Assembly (NCBI GenBank): GCA_907163375.1
Contig: CAJQUW010007764.1
Location: forward strand, 62,001-126,000
DNA from: Prostheceraeus crozeri
Lineage: Eukaryota > Platyhelminthes > Polycladida > Euryleptidae
DNA: 64,000 nt
Direction of reading: 5' to 3'
A program made the translations under genes and the position numbers. The notes below the pieces were generated by a model that made no database searches, was not told the origin of the DNA, and saw nothing but the letters and a program-made list of their open reading frames with translations. Positions 56,145-64,000 of this stretch are shown here, piece by piece (within the stretch, counting starts at the first letter, position 1; each line of letters starts with the position of its first letter).

Positions 56145-56800
56145 ATATTAGGTAGAGTAGCAACTCAGCTTTTTTAATCCCCAATGTGTATACAGTTTCG
56201 ATTTTATTAAATGACCTCGAGGTGAATACAGTTGGAATTGTTTCCAAATGTGAGATATGCACATTTATTCAGTTTTGAAGGAATTGCAACGGAATTGAGT
56301 GATCATGATAGTATCATGCAGAAGGAAATGATATCATTTTAAAGATCGTTTGAGTTATGACAGCCTTGGAGAGGTAATGTCTGCTAAATTTGCAACTCGA
56401 TGACTTGCTATTGCTTTCAGACTAAACCTCAAGAGAATCTTCTAAACGTGATCATATCATATGTAAGCAACCTGCCACTGGTAGAGCAAAATAACTTAAT
56501 CAAAGACAATGATTTCAATTAACTTTGAAAGATGTAAATGGGTCCACATCACCATCAAGATTCAAGAAGTAAAACATAAATTTAGTGAATCACAAATTCA
56601 TGCCGATGAAAATTGATTTAAAGACATCAAATTTCAGGCACGACGGCACAATAAGATCGCGACTTTTCCATGAAGACTTCCATTATAATGCCGTTCATTA
56701 GATTTACTATATCATCAGCATAGTTTCCGCTTAGTTAAGATGCTTGATAGCAAATGCTCATTTCTTTTGATATCCAACTTGTTTCGCACTACTTAGTTTC
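56145..56800 (+). repeat. Interspersed repeat R2, copy iv
   Basis: Begins AGCATATTAGGTAGAGTAGC, then AATCCCCAATGTG, ACCTGCCACTGGTAGAGCAA, ATGGGTCCACATCACCAT-like and GATATCCAACTTGTTTCGCA blocks in the order seen in copies ii and iii. Confidence 0.8.
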
Positions 56801-56930
56801 GCACTTGTAGAAAAAAAATCGCAGATATATTAATCGAAATCAAAAGCCAAACTCATCTCCTGGCTTTTTAACTGCTCTACTTTATTATATTGTATTCAGC
56901 AAATTGACATGATTGTGCATGTCCACAAAT

Positions 56931-57586
56931 CGGCCGTCGCAAGGCAAATCCACGTATTTTGAAAATCTATGTTTTGAGAAATAATCGTCTAAACATTGTT
57001 AAATATCTACACCAACACTGTTTCAAAATACGTGCCTTTGGCTTGTTGAAGTCGAACGAAAATTTCTATGTCGTTGGATTGGTTTTGATGAGACGAAAAT
57101 TTCTACATTGTATGTCGATAGCTTTCTTAATGTCGATGCGTGGGAAGAATGATATGAAAACATAGCAATCGGCTCGATATCTTTGCTCAGAGAATTTTTC
57201 AAATTACTATGGTTTTGCTGTCAATTTAGAGAAATCATGAGAATTGCATGCATAGACATTGCCGTGTCTCTTAAATACGTGGTTCTGCCTTGTTGAATTG
57301 ATAGTTTTTAAAATATGTGGATCTGCCTTGTTGCGGATAACGATATTATAGATATCTTTCAAATACGTGGTTTTGGCTTGAGGAATGTATTATAATAATG
57401 TTCTCCAGAGAAAAAGCAAAAATTAGCCCAAGATACTCTTGTATGATCAAGTCTAGAAGATTAACTATTAAAGTATTAGTCATTTCATACCTACAGATCA
57501 AAAATATATATTCCAAACTTCATGTATTTGTTAAATAAGCCAAAACCACGTATTTTAAAATACGTGGATTTGCCTTGTGACGGCCG
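56931..57586. mobile_element. MITE with repeated AATACGTGG subterminal motif
   Basis: Inverted ends of 30 bp with one mismatch (CGGCCGTCGCAAGGCAAATC and onward), 656 bp apart, AAAT directly on both sides. Inside, the motif AAATACGTGGNTNTGSCTTG recurs at about 57026, 57272, 57310 and 57361, and in both orientations at the right end. These are likely transposase-binding sites. A 68-residue frame inside is not coding in any recognised way. Confidence 0.8.
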
Positions 57587-58763
57587 AAATGTCAACATTG
57601 ATGCCTCATTTCATAACCAAGATGAGGAGAAATGAAACAATGATAATCGCATCGGCTTACTTTTCAAAGAAAGAAAGACAAAAAGAAGAGAGAGAACGAG
57701 GAGGGATGATGGAGAGGACAAGGTGTTTTGCTGGAATATCAACAATAATGATTTGAATAACAGAAAAATTGGAATGCAGCAACTTAAATTAGTTTTGACG
57801 ATTATTAGATAGTGTATTTGCTCACTGTTCCCGTTAACGCTATCACGGCCGGGCGATTTTCAGCATTGTAGTAAGGGGGCGGGTGCCCCCTCAATTTTTT
57901 TGATGCTCCGATAGATAAAGAAACCAAGGGTGCCTCATATTTCGAATTTCATCTATCGAATGGTAGTGCCTTTCTTGCATGTTTCGAATACCCTCACACC
58001 AAAAATTTTAATTTAAAAATTGAATTTCCAACCATATACAATTTCTATTACATGTACAATATAACGAGTACACAAAATGAGTACAATATACATGTACTCA
58101 TTTTGGGAGGTAAGATAAATGTATATGTCAACAATCTTGAATTTCGCATGCATAAATATTATGTAAATATAATACAGAAACATTGTATCAATAATAATCA
58201 ATGCTGCTCTAAATGAACACCACAAATTTTCTAAAAAGCACATTTAAAAATGACTTTTAAAACTGACGTTATAGCAAGTCAATTTTGCCCAAATTTTTAC
58301 TGAAATTTCAACATACATACAGACTAAAAGTTACAAAAAATTAAGCTTCTATCTTTTAGGAGATATAAAAAGAAGTTGACATGCGCCCCCTCCGGTTCTG
58401 ATAGGGTGAATGGGAATGTCCTATAACGCGTCTTTAATGAAATGGAACATAAAATTCAGCTTAATAAAAGCATCATTAATTATTTACGTATTATTGAAAT
58501 GATATTTAGATAGGCCTAACCTTCATTCAATATTCATTGAACTGATGTCGTCTAAAGACGCGTCATGTATTTCATCGAAAGTAACTTTTCAGCACACAAT
58601 ATCATTCAGCTGCCGATTTCCTATGATCATGACACATCATGACAGTTTGATTAGGCTATAGTGAAAATTTAAATGATATTCAAACGACACATTACCAAGA
58701 GAATACATTGCCGTCAGTGCTGCAGAGTTGAATTTGAAACTTGCAGGTTGTTTTGATTTCATT
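57587..58763. other. No gene seen
   Basis: Contains a purine-rich run at 57660-57725, a short G/C palindrome GGGGGCGGGTGCCCCC near 57876-57892, and the small inverted pair AAAATGAGTACA / TGTACTCATTTT at 58074-58105. No coding frame is supported. Confidence 0.4.
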
Positions 58764-58797
58764 GTGCTCGCTTATTGAAAAGGGAACAAGTTTTCAA

Positions 58798-59315
58798 CAC
58801 AGAAATAGACAGGTCGTCTCTTCTACTGCTTGACTAGAAAGTAAACATTGGAGCATCTAACGCTAATGAAATGGCACAATCTGCTGACATAATACCATAG
58901 CAATCGAACAATGAGCAGCCAGATCAGCATTAAACACGCCAAATTGTGCAAAGTTTCAGTGACTGTTCAACCGGATTACAGTAGAGAGACAAAGACGATG
59001 TGAAGATCTACCGAGAAGTTTGTGACCGTTTTCTCGTGCGCCTGATATCTTTTTTAACAATGATCGGAAGGACCAACATAATCGAGAAAACTTCTGCGCA
59101 ATGATCTGAATTCTTCGAACCTGAAGGAATCGTGGCGATCGGAGCATTTTGAAAGAATTCACAACAATCCGCAAGCGACGCATGACTATTTTTTCTATCT
59201 CTGTGAGGAATTAAAAATCTGTTTTTTACCACTTAGTAAGTTCCTGCATGTGTCATCGTTTTGAATCAGTTTGCACTTATAGCTAACTGATACGGCTAAA
59301 CAATCTAATTCTGTG
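58798..59315 (-). mobile_element. CACAG hAT-type MITE, copy e (inverted)
   Basis: Reverse orientation, ends CACAGAAATAGACAGG and AATCTAATTCTGTG, about 518 bp, uninterrupted, and so the best template for the family length. It is flanked not by an 8-bp duplication but by 34-bp imperfect direct repeats (GTGCTCGCTTATTGAAAAGG at 58764 and GTGCTCGCTTAATGAAATGG at 59316). Confidence 0.85.
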
Positions 59316-59349
59316 GTGCTCGCTTAATGAAATGGGAGCAAGTTTTGGA

Positions 59350-60529
59350 AAAATTACTAAATAAGATGGTTATATATTTTAACTATATCTATGGCATTAA
59401 TATTTAGAACAAGATATCACGATCTGAAACGCATCGAGAATCCGCACGAATGAGAGAGAGCCGATTCGGAGCTCCTCCTTAGCTTCGAAAGATTACTCTG
59501 AGTAACATCGAATTCACGGTACAACAGATTTCATGTGTGAACGGTGAAGTGGCCGCGTTCTTTTGCTCTACGACCTCGTTCATCTTAACACTAAAAAAAT
59601 TCAAAATTTGACAAATTTGACTGATTTTTGACAATTTCACCGATTTTTGGTCATAAACTTCTTAAAGAGCTGTTATTTACGATGCGGGACTGATTATAAA
59701 TACTGAGAAGTTGGTTATGAGTACAACGAGAGATTGATGACATTGATTCATGTGTCGAATGCAACTGAGACATACACATATGAAACATGAAAGATTTTCC
59801 CTCAATGTGAAACCATCTTCAACCGATTAAAGCAACTTAACCCTCAGAAAACCAAGGGTAACTATCTGAACCACCTCGGTAAAAAATCTGATCAAACGTA
59901 GCATTATGCGGAGAAGTACGTTCTCAAATCACCTGAGTTTTCTTGTTAGTCCACGGTTATTGTTTTTCCGTTATTAGCGTCTTTCTTGCATGACGCAATT
60001 TTTCAAAAAATGAAATCGATTGTGTTGAAATTGACTATTTTGCAGTGCAACTGCCAAAGGCGATTATTTGTATCATCTTCATAAATTGAAAGACTGTTTT
60101 AGACTCTTATTCATTCAAATGGAAAAGCGTCTGAGGGATCTAACTGGCTTGTCAACGCCTACAGTTACTACTATAGCCTACTTTCCTTTGGGAAGGCTGA
60201 CAGAGCAGCACAATCTTTGTAGGCTGGAGCGGGAACAAATCGAAGTCAACAGAATGCGAAATGTATGCAAATGTATGAGAAGCAGGAAGGTTGACTCGAA
60301 ACTGCACTCCAACTTCGAATTTCTGTACCGAATGCAATGAATCTGTTTGTGGAAGGCATAGCAAAATCGACAAGCATAGTGTATTGCAAGAGTATGATGT
60401 ATATTTGGAAAATGAATGAAAATATTCAGGTACAATGTTATCAAATCAGAATAAAGAAAGTCTACATAGAGATACAAAGTCATACAATATTTTCAGCAAT
60501 AAACACAGTAATGAGAGTGACGTTGGTCA
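59350..60529. other. No gene seen; probable LINE 3' region at the right
   Basis: AT-rich. From about 60180 the minus strand probably continues the 3' untranslated region of the LINE fragment that follows. Frames at 60068-60483 lack motifs. Confidence 0.35.
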
Positions 60530-61213
60530 TGACGAGCGATTCGTAAGGACAGATGTGAAAGGAATGAACGAATTCTTGCTCTTCATTGTTCTGCATAGTG
60601 GCATACGAATGTGTTGAGAATAATTGAGTCTCTTAGGGATCAAATAATGCAGAATATGACAACCGTTCTGTTCAGCATTTCGAAATGGTTTGCGACTTGT
60701 ACGTTCGCGCCTGGCTCTTAATGTTGTTTTGTCACATCTACAAACTTTAAGATTTGGTAGATACATAATTCGATGTGCTCGACGCTCATCACCTGTCGAT
60801 TTACCAATAAACAAAGGAGATGCATATTCTAAGATACTCCGAATATACAACTCGCACACTTTGTGAATATCTACAGGAGCAAGACAGATACGTATCCTTC
60901 GGAGAGCACAGAAGCGCTTATTGACCTTTGAGCAGATGCTTTTGATGTGGACTTTCCAGTTGAAACGGCTGCTTATAGTAACACCAGGAACAACAAGCTT
61001 TTGAACTACCTCAACTCATAATTTATCTATAACGGGGTCTTCTTGCTTTAAAATGAACATTGGCTTTGATTTGGACTTTTTGAGTGACAAGAAATTGTTT
61101 TTAGACCAATGCTTAACATTGTTTATTTCCATTTTGCATCGGAGAGAAGAAAAATTGCGTCTCCTACTATTGTTGTATGTAGGCCTACAGTCTACGGCAA
61201 ACATACTTTGCAA
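60530..61213 (-). pseudogene. CR1/L2-like non-LTR reverse transcriptase fragment
   Basis: Minus-strand reading gives MEINNVKHWSKNNFLSLKKS and KSKPMFI, a stop, then LVVPGVTISSRFNWKVHIKS, ICSKVNKRFCALRRIR, ICLAPVDIHKVCELYIRSIL, EYASPLFIG and RRAHRIMYL, and finally CRTMKSKNSFIPFTSVLTN. This is the order of the last third of a CR1/L2-type reverse transcriptase (W..N....K, LG(V)T.....W..H, LRR..., Y...R...EYAS..W/F). One in-frame stop and at least one frameshift near the RRAHR block make it a relic. A different family from the fragment at 31770-32463. Confidence 0.85.
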
Positions 61214-61348
61214 CGGATTGAAGAACTATCTATTAAAATTACATGTATATTCAATGATTGTGTACATTCGGATTGCCATGTCTTCTTGATACCACCATGC
61301 ATCAAAATTATCACATTTGTCAAGGAGATAGGATCTATGTATAGGCCT

Positions 61349-62045
61349 ACCCTCATGAAACTAATGCGGGGAACTCATGAAATTTAATGCGGATTCATGA
61401 GATTTTTATGGGAGCTCATGATATTTTCACAAGAAAATAATATCTAACTCCTGATGTTCTCATGATGCGTTGATCGCGTTCATGAGAAAATCATGAGCAT
61501 TTATGAGGTCTTCGTGAAAATTAGCTTATAAGTAGTAAGTTGTGCATGCCAGCCGCGAAAGGAAATAACCATAAGAAAGCTTATTCAATCGATCAAGATC
61601 TTCAAAGTTAGTGTATAAAAGATAAAAATAAGAATATATAGGATGTATCATGGCGATGTGCAACAGCATTTTCGAAATGATGCATATATAATTTGACTTT
61701 ACAACTATCATTACTATGCAAGATGTTGAAAATAGACATATATACAATCACAGTTAAACGTAAGATCATGATAAATAGTGGCCTATTTTTGCGAATACTG
61801 AAATAGCATTGTAGACATGGCGTGTCAATGCTTTGGGGCAATGTGGCTAGGCCAAGAAAGCTTCAATAACTATATGCGAGATAAATAAATTCAGAAGTAT
61901 GAAAATACAATTGTTTATTTATTAATGAGATTTTCATGAGAAAGCTCATGAAATTTGACGAGACATTTCATGCGAAAACGTTCCAAATCCGCATTAAATT
62001 TCATGAGATATATATGAGCAAAAATCTCATAAAAATCATGTGTTG
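61349..62045. repeat. TCATGA-rich repeat element, copy 2 (inverted)
   Basis: About 700 bp, the reverse complement of 35930-36610, with the same TGCGGATTCATGAGATTTTT and AAACGTTCCAAATCCGCATT blocks. Both ends carry clusters of CATGAAATTT/CTCATGAG motifs. Presence of two full copies supports a mobile origin. Confidence 0.7.
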
Positions 62046-62247
62046 GCAGATTATCAGCATACTTTGTAAATATTCACGGTTGCTATCAATTCTCTTTATA
62101 CATAAACGCTGCATGTTTCAGTTATTTATATTCCTCTCAACATCTAGCAACATTGACGTAGATCGGTGGCTAGACAAGCGGCTAAAACAAGTCCAGTCTC
62201 GCCAGCTTAAAACATAGTGAAACGTCGAATTTCTATTAGGACAGGAG

Positions 62248-62967
62248 CTACTGACACTTTCTTTCTAAACTCGCGCACAAAGGGCCTAATAGCATGGATT
62301 TGTAGATCTTGAAACGCTGAACACGAAAATCAAATTCTTGAGTATCACAGTCAGTCGCTCTCTGTTATAGGTGAGGCTAAAGGATTCCCATTGGAATACA
62401 ATGGTAAAATTCAAGAAATATCTATGGATTGTGAAACACTTGGCAATTTTTGTACATTTTCTGTTGCAGAAAAGAAACTATTTTTCAGAATGCCATGAAA
62501 TTTGAAACATGATTGAGTTCAGAACCTCAACTTCGATATAAAAGCTGAAATGAGTCACATAATTCAGTATTTAATGTCTGAAAGCCTCTACGAAATGAGT
62601 AAAATCACCGAAGCATGAAATTTACTCATCTTGTAGAGGCTCTCAAACATCAAATACTGAATCATGTGAGTCACTTAAAATTTTACATCGAAGTTGATGT
62701 TCTCAACTCAATCATGCTTCAAATGTCATGGCATTCTGATGAATAGTTTCTTTTCTGCAAAAGAAAATGTGCGAAAATTGCCAAGTGTTTCACAATCCAT
62801 GGATATTGTTTAAATTTTACCATCGGATTCCAATTGGAATCTTTTGACCTTACCTGTAACCGAGAGCGACTGGCTGTGGCACTTAAGAATTTTATTTTTG
62901 CATTCAGCGTTTCAAAATCTACAAAGCCCTTTGTGCGCGAATTTAGGAACAAAGTGTCAGTAGTTGC
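62248..62967. repeat. 720-bp palindrome, about 350-bp arms
   Basis: Arms 62248-62606 and 62617-62967 pair along their length (CTACTGACACTTT at the left against AAAGTGTCAGTAG at the right), with moderate divergence. At the centre AGCCTCTACGAAATGAGTAA faces TTACTCATCTTGTAGAGGCT. Both arms can be read as a short frame (GFVDLETLNTKIKFLS versus GFVDFETLNAKIKFLS), but the differences are not mainly silent, so coding is doubtful. Older than the foldback at 32577. Confidence 0.85.
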
Positions 62968-64000
62968 CGGACTATATGGATGCGACACGAACTAACTGAA
63001 ATTTGTGTCTTTCAGAAATTGCTTGAAAACCGCTGAGGAATACTTGCAATTCTTGTCATAGATAATTGAGAAAATGCTAACCTGGGAAGTCGACGCAGTA
63101 AACAAATCGAATCACGTTCTGACAATCTATCCTTCTGAGATGGATCAATGTCTAATGTTGATTCTTCTTTATCAAAGAAAATTCTTTCAGTCAACACAGA
63201 ACGAATAATCGGAGTCACGTGTCATTACGCGTGATTGCAAATTTAATGAAAATTTGAGAGATTTCATTATCTTCCAATCGATTGCATAATTCATGGAGTT
63301 TTCCGATGACTGCATAACAGAACGAAGCGATATCTTCAGTTGCAAACATACAAGGCTTCGCATCGTATCGCATAACTTTAATTTGTATGAGACTTTGCTT
63401 TTCATTCTTCGTTTTTTGGTTACACAATTTCCAAACTTTGTAGTGCATCGCATAACAGGGGTGGATCGCTCCCGAAACGCCTCGCTGATCCGGAGTGCAG
63501 TCTAATAATCATACTTCAGTTATCATAGACATCATATTAGATATTCAAATGCTATGTAAATACTATTTATTTAAAGTGTGGAAATGATGGCACATTTAAG
63601 AAGTCATTTTCGTTCATTTGCCAAGTCATTTGAATTCCTGGCGTGTCTGTAAGTCGCCCTTCCTCGTTATATTGACATTTAAAGGTGTTTAGAACTTGTC
63701 ACTTTAGAGATATGTCGTGTATTTCTACTCAGAGCAATATATCAGTGCATTTTACCACCTTGGCAACGTAAACAGCAACCATTAGGGAGATAAATGTTCA
63801 AAATTGTGAAAGTTTCAAAAATTTCAGGGGCATGTCTAAATCAGCGATTCTAAAAATTGAATTTCTATTACCATTAACCCTCAACCCACTGGGGGGCTCC
63901 TTCCGCCTCCTGGCGATTTCTTTGAATATCTTTTAAACCAAGCAAATTTCAAATACCTCACTTTCTAAATATCATGCAACTTTTGAGAAAAGGATTATGG
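62968..64000. other. No assured gene
   Basis: Two overlapping minus-strand frames at 63187-63453 (88 and 77 residues) have no recognised motif. Otherwise AT-rich, with a short GC-rich patch at 63893-63925. Confidence 0.4.

Noticed and set aside
62719-62988. 89-residue frame in the palindrome right arm as a gene
   Set aside because: The counterpart frame in the left arm differs mostly by amino-acid changes and has stops; no sign of protein-level constraint.

Overview
This window looks like a gene-poor, AT-rich stretch of an invertebrate animal genome. The coding remnants are all of animal mobile-element families: mariner transposases, Penelope-like GIY-YIG endonucleases, CR1/L2-like non-LTR reverse transcriptases, a Crypton-type tyrosine recombinase, hAT-type terminal repeats with 8-bp target duplications, and tRNA-derived SINEs. 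No operons, bacterial ribosome-binding sites or dense reading frames are visible. A marine invertebrate is my best guess from this mix of families; the phylum cannot be fixed from sequence reading alone.

Only two long open reading frames look convincing. One is a 466-residue Crypton-like tyrosine recombinase on the minus strand (4903-6303), with all catalytic residues in place. The other is a minus-strand exon (10191-11656) for an unrecognised single-pass membrane protein with a poly-aspartate tract, preceded by a textbook 3' splice site. It is the only candidate host gene.

Layout. 1-3.4 kb: truncated LINE ends. 4.7-6.4 kb: Crypton. 7.3-7.6 kb: two small inverted repeats. 10.2-11.7 kb: membrane-protein exon. 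12-18.5 kb: interspersed repeats (family R2) and a tRNA-like foldback. 20.7-21.7 kb: mariner relic. 21.9-24.3 kb: two hAT MITEs, one split by a Penelope-like element. 26-28.1 kb: hairpin and family R3. 28.6-31 kb: a hAT MITE split by a larger hAT. 31.8-32.5 kb: LINE 3' end. 32.6-34.4 kb: a foldback element with virtually identical arms of ~21-bp splice-acceptor-like repeats around a loop that encodes half a RING finger. 35-41.6 kb: MITEs, nested insertions, a three-unit tandem array and a second Penelope-like element. 43.9-46.2 kb: a mariner with perfect inverted repeats and a dead transposase inside an R2 copy. 46.9-57.6 kb: hairpins, SINEs, MITEs and a perfect 83-bp tandem repeat. 58.8-63 kb: a fifth hAT MITE, a LINE fragment, a TCATGA-rich element and a 720-bp palindrome.

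The elements do not form a pathway; what links them is insertion history. Target-site duplications let several nested insertions be ordered in time. The strongest candidate for something undescribed is the foldback element at 32577-34358. Coordinates of repeat edges are by eye and may be off by a few bases to a few tens of bases, except where a target duplication is given.
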